Assembly (NCBI GenBank): GCA_007132385.1
Contig: SLOU01000153.1
Location: 1 to 41,341 of the forward strand
Reading direction: 5' to 3'
Length of the DNA stretch: 41,341 nt
Source: Balneolaceae bacterium
Lineage (GTDB): Bacteria; Bacteroidota; Rhodothermia; Balneolales; Balneolaceae
Of this stretch, positions 1 to 9,002 are shown piece by piece (the first letter of the stretch is position 1; each line of letters begins with the position of its first letter). The notes under the pieces are model-generated. The model was given only the letters and a program-made list of their open reading frames with translations, did not search any database and was not told where the DNA came from. A program made the translations under genes and the position numbers.

Positions 1-97
1 CAAGAAAAAGAGCAACACCCCCCGGTAAAAAAATTTCAAGGAGCATCAGTATGATTCCTCCAGCGATAAAAACCCATGTTAAAAGATCTGCTTCCAT
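1..97 (-). CDS. NfeD-like membrane protein, N-terminal fragment
   Basis: Partial gene, cut by the window edge; only the first 32 codons are present and it is too short for the ORF track. From the ATG at 97 it reads MEADLLTWVFIAGGIILMLL and continues EIFLPGG. A short polar start, a hydrophobic helix and then an E-x-F-x-P-G-G turn are typical of the first membrane segment of NfeD-family proteins, which are thought to work with stomatin-like or ClpP-like membrane partners. The family call rests on this short stretch only, so another small membrane protein remains possible. It is transcribed away from the downstream gene at 224-775, whose terminator lies between them. Confidence 0.5.
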   Translation of the reverse strand, partial: MEADLLTWVFIAGGIILMLLEIFLPGGVALFL

Positions 98-149
98 GAC
101 TCTTGAATGCGGTTATAAATTCGTTATTAGATAATCATTTGACAGGAAA

Positions 150-200
150 AAAACTGGGATTTTTTTTAAAAAACCCCCGGAAAAATCATTCCGGGGGTTT
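150..200 (-). terminator. Rho-independent terminator of the 224-775 gene
   Basis: A perfect 10-bp stem (AAACCCCCGG / CCGGGGGTTT, at 171-180 and 191-200) with a 10-nt loop lies 24 nt past the stop of the minus-strand gene. On the minus strand it is followed by a T/A-rich tract containing a run of six T. This is the clearest intrinsic terminator in the window. Confidence 0.85.
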
Positions 201-223
201 GGGAATGACCTTTTTGGGGGATT

Positions 224-775
224 TTAGATTTCGGCCATAAAATTCATCCGGTTTCCATCTTTGTCAAAATAGAGAACGGTTCCGCGATGATCTTTTTCCA
301 TAATGATTTTGTACTGAGTGGTAGCGGTATCGAAGTTTTTGATATATCTTTCATTTCCGATCATCCTCCATTCCGAAAAAGGCCCGCTGACAAGCTGTTG
401 GGTAATAAACCGGGGCATGGCTACATCTACTCTTCGATGTTCTCCTTCGATCAGGTTGCCATTTTGATCATAAGCCGCATATACGATTTCATTGGGGGAT
501 TCCCCTCGGAGTTCGTAACGTTCGTAATCATTCGTGGATTTGAAATTGATATGAAGGCCCCTTTGTTGTAATTCTTTGTTTTTTTTCAGGCAATGTATGT
601 TCTTAAAACACTCGTAATCTGCTTCCGTAATTCCATAAGAGGATCGAGTCTCCTGGTCCACCTTTTGATCTGTATCCGGTTTTGTATCGGATTGGGACTG
701 GGCCATACCGGTTGAGACAAGCATCAGGGTTAAAAACAGGGAAACTAAAGGGATAAATGTTTTGAAAGTCATCAT
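224..775 (-). CDS. Secreted protein with PepSY-like C-terminal region
   Basis: Unrecognised exported protein of 183 aa. Residues 1-25 form a clear signal peptide (hydrophobic LVSLFLTLMLV, then AQ), so it should be periplasmic or outer-membrane associated. The next stretch is acidic and probably disordered, with two cysteines (YECFKNIHCL) that could form a disulphide. The C-terminal half has the pattern YDQNGNLIE ... MPRFITQQL ... YKIIMEK ... LYFDKDGNRM. This matches the general layout of the PepSY-like domain (PF11396 type) common in exported Bacteroidota proteins: a 'DxNG' hairpin, a central 'lP..v...i' helix and a closing 'yfdkdGn' strand. The function of that domain is not settled. Two tandem ATG codons are possible starts (775 and 772). 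It is a single-gene unit with a strong terminator behind it. Confidence 0.6.
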   Translation of the reverse strand: MMTFKTFIPLVSLFLTLMLVSTGMAQSQSDTKPDTDQKVDQETRSSYGITEADYECFKNIHCLKKNKELQQRGLHINFKSTNDYERYELRGESPNEIVYAAYDQNGNLIEGEHRRVDVAMPRFITQQLVSGPFSEWRMIGNERYIKNFDTATTQYKIIMEKDHRGTVLYFDKDGNRMNFMAEI

Positions 776-933
776 AATAAAACCTCGAAAATTCTATTCG
801 TTAATAATTGCTTTTATATGTTGATGACTTACCCGGTAAGGTTGTTCAGATTATCAAATCTGCTCTTGGGAAGGTAGACGTACAGGAGAATGGAAAAGTT
901 TCAGTAAGCCGAAAAATTTTAACAAACGGGCTA

Positions 934-3675
934 TTATTCACCGCCCAGTTTGTCATCCAGATCGTTCATGAGCTCTCCATATCGGGTCCAGTCACGGGTT
1001 TCCATGGCATCTCTCATTTCACGCCAGAGGTTGCGTATATCTTCAAGTTCCGAGGCATCGAATTGCAGGGATTCTGTACCTTCAACCGCATCAAAAGCAT
1101 CTGCTGGAAGTTCCGAAATTAATTCCTGATCGCCAGCTGCGATGATATCCGGGACGAGGAAGTCAGCATCTGCACCAAAGATATCATAAATGGCTCCTTC
1201 AATAGTCGGTTGCATGCTGATGGATTCACCGACCGCTACAATTACCCGTTGAAGCTGTGGTATATCCACGCCATCGGCCAAAAGAAATACCGGTTCAATA
1301 TACAGGAATGAGTTTTCGATCGGAATGACCATCAGATTACCCCGGATGACACTGGATCCGCGCTGATCCCAGAGGGCGAGCTGCCGGGAGATCTCGGGAT
1401 CCTGATCGATTCGTGCTTCGATTTGGGCAGGCCCAAAAATAAGCCGGTCTTTGGGCAGTTTATAGGCCAGTAGGTCTCCGTAACTGCCGGGATCGGACTT
1501 CGCAGCCAACCAAGCTATCATGTTATCCCGGTTTTCGGGAGTCGTCGGGCTGATCAGCATAAATTCCAGGTTTTCTTCACCGGGAAGACGTGCCAAAACA
1601 TAATAGGGTTCCATAAGGGTGGTTTGGCCGGCATATTTTTCATTAGGCCGTGTCCACAAATCTTCCTGATTATAGAAGACCTGTGGGGTCGTCATATGAT
1701 AGCGGTTAAATACCTCGAGCTGAACTTCAAAAAGGTCTTGCGGATATCGGAAGTGATTTTCCATCCCCTGGGGAGCATTGTCAGCCGGCTGAAACAGATC
1801 GGGAAAGATCGACTGATAGACTTGTAAGACCGGATCTTCCTCATCCACAACATAATAGTCTACGGTTCCCTCATAGGCGTCTACAATTATTTTAACTGAA
1901 TTACGGATATAATTGAATCCTGTATGTTTACGCGCATATGGAAAATGTGAGGATGTGGTATAGGCATCCTGGATCCAGTAAAGCCGGCCATCGTTCATAA
2001 CCAGGTACGGATCACGGTCGAGTCGAAGGAAAGGAGTAATACGGTTAATCCTATCCTGAACACTGCGATATATCTGCAGGCGGCTTTCGTCATGAATCAG
2101 GTCGCTAAGCAGGATATTGATATCGCCCAGCTCCCAGGCAAACAACAGTTTTCTGAACCAGTTTGAAAACTGAAGCCCTCCCTGACCGGTATAGTGTGTA
2201 TACATGTTTTCGTCGCCGGCAGGGTAGTGCAATTCAGGAACATCTGTGTTTACGATGTAATAGCTTGTACTGTTTTCACCATAGTAAATTGCCGGATTTT
2301 CTACTCTAAGTTCAGGTGTTGATGGAATGGGAGGGATGTCACGAATCATAAACCGGGGCTCTCCCTGACTGCTGGTTTCAGTGACCGGGCTCATGACCAG
2401 TCCAAACCCGTGTGTATACTGCATGTGTCGGTTGACCCAGGTATCGGACTGACTCGGAAGCTGGCGTGCAATCTCCCTGGCCGAAAGCATGACCTGAACG
2501 GTTTCTCCGCCGATCGTGTAGCGGTCGTTGTCTACGGAGTAAAATTCGTAGTAGGACCGGATCTCCTGGAGCTGTCTGTAGGTTTGGATAAGAAGCCTGG
2601 GATCCCACAGACGGATGTTGTCAATTGCATCCTGATTGTTACGGATATCGGTGATCGTCAAGGTGTCATCGGCCTGGTATTCAATTTCTCGTACTTCATT
2701 CAATCCGTAGGCAAGGCGCGTCATCGCAATGTTATTTTCGATATATGGCCTTTCCAGGTTCAGTTCGTTCGGTTCGACGTTAAATTTCTGAACCGCACCC
2801 GGAATAACCACGCGACCAAGCACCATCACGATGAGGCCGAGAATTGCAACTGCCGGAATGGCTTTTTTCAGTTCAACCCACCGGCTTGCCAACAGCATGA
2901 CGGCTAATACTAGCGAAATGGCGGTCAGTATCCAGAGTGTGGGTAGTTCAATATTTACATGGGTATAACCGGCTCCGTAAATGAGGCCGTCTTCTCTGAA
3001 CAATAGGCTGTAACGGGCAAGGAAAAAGCCCCATGCCAGCATAACTAACCACAAAGCTGCATTCCACTTAAGATGGTTAAGGATTTTCGGATCGGCAGAC
3101 AACCCGGTTCCGGATTGTGATCCCAATAGTCCGGTGAAAATGTATGCAATCAACAGAAATGCCAATACAATAAAAGAAAGGATGGTCAGGGATGTCTGAA
3201 TCAATTGCCAGAATGGATATTGAAACATATAGAATCCGATATCTATACCAAATAAGGGATCGGTTTCACCAAATGGGACGTTCCATACGAAACGAAGAGA
3301 TTCATCCCAACTGATATAAAATCCGATTGCAAAAATAAATGCCAGAAACAGGCCGCCGAATGTGAAAAACAGCTTCAGATATTTGTGTTGCTTATCATCA
3401 GCCAGGTTGAGATTCATATTTTGAAGGGGAGTGCCGGCAAAACTCACATACCGCAGCCGGTCTGACAGGTAACGCAGGTTGCTGACCAAATACACGGCAG
3501 CGACCAGAAAAGCAGCACACGTCAGCAGAACCTGGGCACCACGTACTGTCCAGAAGACCTGGCCGTATCCCAGTTCACTCATCCAGAGCCACTCAAATAT
3601 ATAACTGGATGAGATGGTAAATAGAAATACTGGAATTGCAACAAGAACAATTAAACGTAGTGTTCTGGAATTCAT
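934..3675 (-). CDS. UPF0182 family membrane protein
   Basis: 913-aa integral membrane protein of the UPF0182/COG1615 family, whose biochemical role is unknown. The N-terminal third holds about seven hydrophobic segments (around residues 7-25, 48-68, 100-122, 150-180, 205-222, 245-262 and 275-295). A long soluble part of roughly 600 residues follows and is probably outside the cytoplasm. Family landmarks include EWLWMSELGYGQVFWT near the start, a large domain containing ERPYIENNIAMTRLAYGL, and RYPQDLFEVQLEVFNRYHMTTPQVFYNQEDLW in the C-terminal half. The acidic tail (residues 850-913) is characteristic. Length agrees with family members of about 900-1000 aa. The start is an ATG directly before the first membrane helix. 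It is divergent from rtcB, with 139 nt between them for both promoters. Confidence 0.88.
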   Translation of the reverse strand: MNSRTLRLIVLVAIPVFLFTISSSYIFEWLWMSELGYGQVFWTVRGAQVLLTCAAFLVAAVYLVSNLRYLSDRLRYVSFAGTPLQNMNLNLADDKQHKYLKLFFTFGGLFLAFIFAIGFYISWDESLRFVWNVPFGETDPLFGIDIGFYMFQYPFWQLIQTSLTILSFIVLAFLLIAYIFTGLLGSQSGTGLSADPKILNHLKWNAALWLVMLAWGFFLARYSLLFREDGLIYGAGYTHVNIELPTLWILTAISLVLAVMLLASRWVELKKAIPAVAILGLIVMVLGRVVIPGAVQKFNVEPNELNLERPYIENNIAMTRLAYGLNEVREIEYQADDTLTITDIRNNQDAIDNIRLWDPRLLIQTYRQLQEIRSYYEFYSVDNDRYTIGGETVQVMLSAREIARQLPSQSDTWVNRHMQYTHGFGLVMSPVTETSSQGEPRFMIRDIPPIPSTPELRVENPAIYYGENSTSYYIVNTDVPELHYPAGDENMYTHYTGQGGLQFSNWFRKLLFAWELGDINILLSDLIHDESRLQIYRSVQDRINRITPFLRLDRDPYLVMNDGRLYWIQDAYTTSSHFPYARKHTGFNYIRNSVKIIVDAYEGTVDYYVVDEEDPVLQVYQSIFPDLFQPADNAPQGMENHFRYPQDLFEVQLEVFNRYHMTTPQVFYNQEDLWTRPNEKYAGQTTLMEPYYVLARLPGEENLEFMLISPTTPENRDNMIAWLAAKSDPGSYGDLLAYKLPKDRLIFGPAQIEARIDQDPEISRQLALWDQRGSSVIRGNLMVIPIENSFLYIEPVFLLADGVDIPQLQRVIVAVGESISMQPTIEGAIYDIFGADADFLVPDIIAAGDQELISELPADAFDAVEGTESLQFDASELEDIRNLWREMRDAMETRDWTRYGELMNDLDDKLGGE

Positions 3676-3814
3676 TGGGTGGATTTAGATCGATCTTTAA
3701 TTTAAGTAAAATACAAATTCACAGAGAGGAATGCAGGGGCTGTTACAATGAAATCGATACAAAATTTGTTAATAGTGCCAGAAAACCATAATTGTAAGAT
3801 ACAGAAGCAGGACG

Positions 3815-5041
3815 ATGACGAAAGAAAAGCATGTTAACGGTGATATAAAGCCGATTAAAGTGTATGGTGAGATCGGAGTGGATATTGACCCGGAGGCTTA
3901 CGAGCAATTGGAAAAGGCGTGTTCTTTACCCGTATCGGTACGAGGCTCGCTTCTTCCCGATGCGCATGTCGGTTATGCGTTGCCTGTCGGGGGTGTAGCT
4001 GCCCTTGATAATGCGGTCTCGCCGGCATTTGTCGGTTTTGATATTGCCTGCCGAATGAAAATGAGTTTCCTGGATATTGGAGTGGATGAATTCGAGTCGG
4101 CCCGGAGTAATTTAGCCGAAATACTTGACGGAGTAACCAGCTTCGGGCTGGGTTCTGATTTTGCAGACGGGAAGCGGGATCACCCGGTTATGGAGGATCC
4201 ACGATGGAACGAAATCGATAAGGCTAAAGAGCTCAGGGATAAAGCAGCCAAACAGCTTGGAAGCAGTGGCAGCGGTAATCATTTCGCGGATATCATGACA
4301 GGTACAGTACTTGCCGACAAGGAATGGCTGCCGCTCAAGAAGGGAGAAAACTTTGTTGCACTTCTGACGCATTCGGGTTCGCGTGGTACCGGATACCAGA
4401 TCGCCAGTTATTTCAAAGATATCGCCGAATCGGAAACAAATCAAAAGGTACCAGGTATATCGAAAAATTATGCGTGGCTTTCACTAAACCATGATGCCGG
4501 CAGGGAATACTGGTCTGCCATGCAACTGATGGGAAACTATGCAAGCGCAAATCATGAGTTGATTCACAAACACTTTGCCATGTCCGTCGGTTTGGAAATA
4601 ATCGCATCACACGAAAACCATCACAATTTTGCCTGGAAAAAGAAGCTGAGTGACGGGCAGGAAATAGTGATACATCGAAAAGGCGCAACACCGGCCGAGA
4701 AAGGTGTTGTCGGGATCATTCCGGGTTCAATGGGCACCCCTTCCTATCTGGTCGAAGGGATGGGAGAGGAGGAGAGCCTTTGGAGCAGCTCACATGGCGC
4801 GGGAAGAGTCTCTTCGCGGCGGCAAGCCAAAAAAAACCATGATGAAGCGGCCTATCGGAAATTTTTAAAACAGAAGGATATTTTAACGATCGGCGTGGCA
4901 AGGGATGAAACCTACCAGTGTTACAAGGATATCGACCGTGTCATCGAACTGCAGGAAAATGAACTTGTGGAAGTTGTGGCCCGTATGGATCCCCGGGTTG
5001 TGATCATGGGCGGCGGACGCAAAAGTGACGACGGGGATTGA
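3815..5041 (+). CDS. rtcB: RtcB-family RNA ligase
   Basis: RtcB joins RNA 2',3'-cyclic phosphate (or 3'-phosphate) ends to 5'-OH ends using GTP and Mn2+, in RNA repair or splicing. The 408-aa protein carries the expected elements: LPDAHVGYALPVGG (Asp49 and His51), the metal-binding cysteine in FDIACRM (Cys79), GSGNHF, the His motif THSGSRG, HENHHNF, VIPGSMG-type sequence (GIIPGSMG) and SSHGAGR, whose His (about 327) is the residue guanylylated in the family. All key residues look intact, so the enzyme should be active. AGGA lies just before the ATG, unusually close to it. No archease, RtcA, RtcR or PrfH gene is adjacent, so the usual contexts that suggest a substrate are missing. It is convergent with udg. 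Confidence 0.93.
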   Translation: MTKEKHVNGDIKPIKVYGEIGVDIDPEAYEQLEKACSLPVSVRGSLLPDAHVGYALPVGGVAALDNAVSPAFVGFDIACRMKMSFLDIGVDEFESARSNLAEILDGVTSFGLGSDFADGKRDHPVMEDPRWNEIDKAKELRDKAAKQLGSSGSGNHFADIMTGTVLADKEWLPLKKGENFVALLTHSGSRGTGYQIASYFKDIAESETNQKVPGISKNYAWLSLNHDAGREYWSAMQLMGNYASANHELIHKHFAMSVGLEIIASHENHHNFAWKKKLSDGQEIVIHRKGATPAEKGVVGIIPGSMGTPSYLVEGMGEEESLWSSSHGAGRVSSRRQAKKNHDEAAYRKFLKQKDILTIGVARDETYQCYKDIDRVIELQENELVEVVARMDPRVVIMGGGRKSDDGD

Positions 5042-5169
5042 GTGTCTGCAAACCCCGTGAAGTCTGTATGACCTGAAAACGTAGAATTGCATAACTGCAG
5101 AAGTGTTTGAAAAGAATGAATAGTACAGGGAGATCCGTCCTGCAATCGGTACCTGCTCAGGGCAGCTCT

Positions 5170-5853
5170 TTAATGATCTCCGGTTAACTCATCGTATTTC
5201 TCTCGAAGCAATTGCACATCCTCCCATGCAGGACGTTTCCACTGCGGGTTGCGAAGCAGCGCGGCAGGGTGGTAAGTTACCATCAGCAAGCGGCCTAAAT
5301 ATGGGTGAAATTGGCCGCGCATATTTTTCAGGGAATCGTCACGGCTGAGAAGAGTGGTCGCTGAAATTCGTCCAAGACAAAGTAACAGCTTAGGGTTGAT
5401 CAGTTCTATTTGCCTTTCAAGAAAGGGGAGGCTGCGCTCACGTTCTTCCGGTTTGGGATCCCGGTTTTTTGGCGGCCGGTGTTTCAGGATATTGGCAATG
5501 TAGACTTCCTCACGCTTGAAATGAATGGCAGCCAAAATCTTGTTCAGCAACTGTCCGGCCCGGCCTACAAACGGTTCACCCTGTTGATCCTCATGATAAC
5601 CGGGAGCTTCACCGATCAGCATGAGATCGGCATTCGGGTTGCCGACACCAAATACAAGATTGGTCCCCTCCAGGTCTGTTTTCAAAACATCACTATTTTC
5701 GCAAAGTGCTTTTAATTCTTCCAGTGTGCTGCACTGTTTAAGCGGATCGGTTGTGGATCTATCAGAGGCAGGATAAAAATCTCCGTAAACATCCCTTTCG
5801 ATTTTAAGGTATGCCAGTATTTCTTCAAACAGTTGCTTTTCTTTATCGGTCAT
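5170..5853 (-). CDS. udg: Family-4 uracil-DNA glycosylase
   Basis: Removes uracil from DNA and so starts base-excision repair. Family-4 (UdgA type) signatures are present: GEAPGYHEDQQGEPFVGRAG near the middle, an N-I-LKHRPPKNRDPKPEE segment, and VTYHPAALLRNP near the end, which supplies the active-site histidine loop. Family-4 enzymes normally hold a 4Fe-4S cluster through four cysteines; candidate cysteines visible here are in KQCSTLEELKALCEN and LLCLGR, so full cluster ligation should be checked. The ORF track begins at 5877, but that codon is TTG. The ATG at 5853 (MTDKEKQLFEE) is the better start, giving 228 aa. It starts 4 nt after the mtaB stop, so the two genes are almost surely co-transcribed. 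Confidence 0.88.
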   Translation of the reverse strand: MTDKEKQLFEEILAYLKIERDVYGDFYPASDRSTTDPLKQCSTLEELKALCENSDVLKTDLEGTNLVFGVGNPNADLMLIGEAPGYHEDQQGEPFVGRAGQLLNKILAAIHFKREEVYIANILKHRPPKNRDPKPEERERSLPFLERQIELINPKLLLCLGRISATTLLSRDDSLKNMRGQFHPYLGRLLMVTYHPAALLRNPQWKRPAWEDVQLLREKYDELTGDH

Positions 5854-5857
5854 ACGG

Positions 5858-7192
5858 TCATTCTGTGATCGATGCAATAGAAGTTTCCATTTCCAGATAT
5901 TCCCGGTCTATTTTTCCGAACAAAAAGCCATCTTTGGATCGTTTTCCGAGTTCAACCGGAATGATACGGTTTTCCAGAACCGGGTTATAGGGTACAGCTA
6001 CCCGCACATAATTATCTGTCCAGCCTTTGATAAACCCGTTAGTATTTTCTGATTCAAACAGAACCGGTCGGACGGTATCGGAAAACCGGCTGTCGAATGC
6101 AAATCGTTTTTTTTCGGACAACCGTCGCAGTTTGTGAGTGCGCTCTTTTCGTTCCGGAACGGGGATCACAGGTTCCAGGTTCAGTGCATGGGTATCCGGG
6201 CGCTCTGAGAACGTGAATACATGCAGATAGGATATATCAAGGCTGTCGATAAACTCATAGGATTCTGCAAAGTGACCGTCTGTTTCACCCGGGTGTCCGG
6301 TGATGACATCCACACCTATACAGGCCTCGGGTATCTGTGAACGAATTCTTTCAATCCGCATCCGGTATAAGTCCGATTTGTAACGGCGGCGCATCAATCC
6401 AAGCATATGGTCGCTTCCGCTTTGAAGAGGGATATGAAAGTGAGGTTGTATTTTTTCAGAACCGGCGGCAAGATCGATGATCTCGTTGTGCAGCAGGTTG
6501 GGTTCTATAGAGGAAACGCGGATTCGTTCAAGCCCTTCAAGATGATCAAGTGACTTCAGAAGCATATAAAAGTTTTCTTCCCTGCCGGATCCAAAATCTC
6601 CGGCATTCACACCCGTTACGACTATCTCTTTGTATCCTTCCCGGACAAGCTGCTCTGCATTGCGCACGACGGTGCTGATTTTCGGGCTTCGGCTTTTACC
6701 CCTTGCGAGGGGTATGGTGCAAAAAGAGCAGCTGTAGCTGCAACCATCCTGAATTTTCAGAAATGCACGCGTACGGTCATCGGATGAAAATGCGTTGTGA
6801 AAATCGACCGCTTGATTCACATCATCCCGGTAGATTAGTGTTTTTTCCTGTTTGGTAAAGTCATCGAAATAGTCTAACAGTTTAAATTTTTCCTTGGCTC
6901 CGAGGACGACATCGACACCTTCAATAGCAGCAATTTCCCCGGGTTTGAGCTGGGCATAGCAACCGATTACGGCAACAAAAGCATCCGGATTCCTGCGCAA
7001 TGCCCGGCGAACCGTTTTCCGGCAACTGCTGTTTGCGTCGTTTGTTACCGAACAGGTATTGATGACATAAATATCCGACCGGTTATGGAAGCCTACCACT
7101 TCGAATCCTGTATTCTCAAAATCCCGTTTAATGGAAGAGGTTTCTGAAAAATTGAGTTTGCAGCCGAGGGTTTCAAAAGCGACTGTATGCAT
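5858..7192 (-). CDS. mtaB: tRNA t6A37 methylthiotransferase MtaB
   Basis: Radical-SAM enzyme that adds a methylthio group to t6A at position 37 of tRNAs decoding ANN codons, giving ms2t6A. Three parts are visible. The N-terminal UPF0004 domain has ETLGCKLNFSET and further cysteines in NTCSVT and VIGCYAQ for the second Fe-S cluster. The radical-SAM domain has the CxxxCxxC motif DGCSYSCSFCTIPLARG. A C-terminal TRAM-like region follows (ending near FGKIDREY). GCKLN rather than GCQMN separates MtaB from MiaB and RimO. The ORF track start at 7231 is a TTG; the ATG at 7192 (MHTVAFETLGCKLN) places the domain at the usual position and gives 444 aa. It is the first gene of an mtaB-udg pair. Confidence 0.93.
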   Translation of the reverse strand: MHTVAFETLGCKLNFSETSSIKRDFENTGFEVVGFHNRSDIYVINTCSVTNDANSSCRKTVRRALRRNPDAFVAVIGCYAQLKPGEIAAIEGVDVVLGAKEKFKLLDYFDDFTKQEKTLIYRDDVNQAVDFHNAFSSDDRTRAFLKIQDGCSYSCSFCTIPLARGKSRSPKISTVVRNAEQLVREGYKEIVVTGVNAGDFGSGREENFYMLLKSLDHLEGLERIRVSSIEPNLLHNEIIDLAAGSEKIQPHFHIPLQSGSDHMLGLMRRRYKSDLYRMRIERIRSQIPEACIGVDVITGHPGETDGHFAESYEFIDSLDISYLHVFTFSERPDTHALNLEPVIPVPERKERTHKLRRLSEKKRFAFDSRFSDTVRPVLFESENTNGFIKGWTDNYVRVAVPYNPVLENRIIPVELGKRSKDGFLFGKIDREYLEMETSIASITE

Positions 7193-7335
7193 GTATTGTC
7201 GATGGTATTGAGGGTTTATTTCTTTTACCAAAAAGATAAAAAATATGCAAGTTATTTGTCAGGCAGGATTTTACTTCCGGGCATTCATAAAGCTGCTATT
7301 TGTTTCTTTTAGAAAACACAAGGATACTGAAATTG

Positions 7336-7350
7336 AAGTATGACATACTT
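7336..7350. promoter_or_regulatory. Perfect 7-1-7 palindrome upstream of mtaB
   Basis: AAGTATG-A-CATACTT is a perfect inverted repeat with one central base. It sits between the 3' end of the serine hydrolase (stop at 7367) and mtaB, about 145 nt upstream of the mtaB start. The 7-1-7 geometry is typical of protein-binding sites, Fur/PerR-family boxes among others. As RNA it could also fold as a weak AT-rich hairpin with a 3-nt loop. No T-run follows, so it is not a standard terminator. Confidence 0.35.
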
Positions 7351-7366
7351 TCAACATAGGGTGATG

Positions 7367-8626
7367 TTACAAATAGGGTTCTTCCGGATTCAAAAAAATA
7401 TTTGTAATGGACGTTCGTATCTCTCTCAAATCCGGATAGTTGCCTGTCTCATCCACATCGTAGTGCTGACGGTTGGTCAAAAATATAATGACCAGCTCTT
7501 CTTCCGGCACGACCAGCAGATTTGTTCCGGTAAAGCCGGTATGACCAAAACTGCCCTCCGGCAGGTCTTCGGCATGCAGGGAGGCTGAAGTCATCATCCA
7601 GCCCAGGCCGTGTCCGAATTCATCAGGAGTCAGAAACCGTTTGATGGTTTCAGCGCTGAACAGTTCTGTGTCATCTGCAGCGTGGTTTTGTATTCCCGGA
7701 TGCTGATCAAGAACGGGTTGGAGCAGCTTGTAAAGCTCTCCGGCGGTGGAATAGAGTCCAGCGTGGCCGGCAATTCCGTCGTGTGTATGAAAAGCATTAC
7801 CGTCATTGACTTCACCCTGAAGAATATAATTGCGCCATCCGTCCCATGTTCCGGGATCAACATTGACCGTGAACCCGAAATCATCTTCATAAACCATTTT
7901 TTTTTCAAACGGATTTCCATGAGATGTTGAAACAATATTGAATTGACCCCGAACCCCGGGATTGAAGAGTGTCATTTCAAGAGAGAGTGGAGCGAAGATA
8001 TGATCAGATAAAAAATCGTCTAGATTTTGTCCGGAAACGGTTTCGATCAGATCACCCAAAACCATAAACCCCAGATCGCTATATCTTCTTGTTTCACCGA
8101 TCTCCCAAGAAAGGGATGTTTTACCTATAAATTTTAGTCTTTCTTCTTTGTTTTCTGCATTGTAGTAAGTCGGGTGCCACTGCATAAGGCCTGAGGTATG
8201 GCTCAGTAGATGACGAATTGTGATATTCCTTTTTTCATCGCTGTCGAATGGTTCAAGATAATCACATACCCGGTCATCAATATGCAGCTGCTCGTTACTG
8301 TGCAAATACATGATGCCGTATGTTGCAGAAAAAATTTTCGTCAGTGAGGCAAGGTCAAATTGGTGTTCCGTGGTCATAAGTTCAGGGTCGGAATGCAACC
8401 TTCCCTCACGATCGTACAAGGCTGCGTGGCCATATGCACGATGGTGGATAATATCTCCCAAGTGACTTACAAGGAGTACAGATCCGGCAAACAACGAATC
8501 TTTAAGAGCCGATTGAATAAGCCGGTCGGCTTCTGCCGAATGATGCTCATACGGGTTTTTAGCGTCACTGCATGCTGTACCCCAAAGTGTACCAGCAATC
8601 AGAATAATGAGGAATGAAAATTTCAT
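7367..8626 (-). CDS. Serine hydrolase, beta-lactamase/PBP fold, lipoprotein
   Basis: 419-aa member of the class C beta-lactamase / DD-peptidase-like family (PF00144 type). It has an export signal ending in a lipobox-like GTACSD (Cys19), so it is probably a lipoprotein. Catalytic motifs in order are SLTK (nucleophile Ser and Lys, in FDLASLTKIFSATYG, near residue 95), YSD (Tyr of the second motif, in RRYSDLGFMVLGDL) and HTG (in FGHTGFTGTNLLV). The family includes D-aminopeptidases, esterases and cell-wall enzymes, so the substrate cannot be named; a peptidoglycan-related or esterase role is plausible. It lies 9 nt downstream of the DUF4296 gene, as the last member of the SDR / DUF4296 / hydrolase unit. 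A paralogue lies at 15647-17365. Confidence 0.85.
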   Translation of the reverse strand: MKFSFLIILIAGTLWGTACSDAKNPYEHHSAEADRLIQSALKDSLFAGSVLLVSHLGDIIHHRAYGHAALYDREGRLHSDPELMTTEHQFDLASLTKIFSATYGIMYLHSNEQLHIDDRVCDYLEPFDSDEKRNITIRHLLSHTSGLMQWHPTYYNAENKEERLKFIGKTSLSWEIGETRRYSDLGFMVLGDLIETVSGQNLDDFLSDHIFAPLSLEMTLFNPGVRGQFNIVSTSHGNPFEKKMVYEDDFGFTVNVDPGTWDGWRNYILQGEVNDGNAFHTHDGIAGHAGLYSTAGELYKLLQPVLDQHPGIQNHAADDTELFSAETIKRFLTPDEFGHGLGWMMTSASLHAEDLPEGSFGHTGFTGTNLLVVPEEELVIIFLTNRQHYDVDETGNYPDLREIRTSITNIFLNPEEPYL

Positions 8627-8635
8627 CTCGGCTAT

Positions 8636-8998
8636 TCAGCGACTATGATTTTCTTGCTGTGAACGCAAAATTGCTTCGCGTTCATTCTGGAGAATACTGC
8701 GTATGGAATCGGTGCGGGCGAGATGATATTCTCCCTGACGCTGATAAAACGTATGGCTGCGTTCGAATTGTTGCCGGTTAATGCCGTACTGTTCAAAAAT
8801 ATGATTGTATAGACTGTCTTCCTGTTCTTCATCGAAATCTCTCAATTCTACCTGGCTGCGAATCAGAAAAACTTCGGTAAGAAGATCCATGTAGACCGGT
8901 TCCTTGATCAGGTCTTCAGGCTTGTTGTCACCGGATTCACATGCCGATCCCACAATTAGGAAAAAAACGGTAAACAACATCAGGTAACGTAAAAGCAT
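8636..8998 (-). CDS. DUF4296 lipoprotein
   Basis: 120-aa lipoprotein. The signal peptide ends in IVGSAC, giving an N-terminal lipid-anchored Cys. The rest is charged and helical: KPEDLIKEPVYMDLLTEVFLIRSQVE, then HIFEQYGINRQQFERSHTFYQRQGEYH. This two-helix pattern with 'ygi...qFe.S..yY' is what I know as the DUF4296 family (PF14129), widespread in Bacteroidota and relatives and of unknown function. It starts 4 nt after the SDR stop and ends 9 nt before the serine hydrolase, so all three are likely one operon. Its supposed partners in the envelope are not known. Confidence 0.72.
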   Translation of the reverse strand: MLLRYLMLFTVFFLIVGSACESGDNKPEDLIKEPVYMDLLTEVFLIRSQVELRDFDEEQEDSLYNHIFEQYGINRQQFERSHTFYQRQGEYHLARTDSIRSILQNEREAILRSQQENHSR

Positions 8999-9002
8999 GA
9001 AA

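Noticed and set aside
2410-2907. 165-aa plus-strand ORF
   Set aside because: Shadow of the UPF0182 gene on the other strand; composition does not look protein-like.
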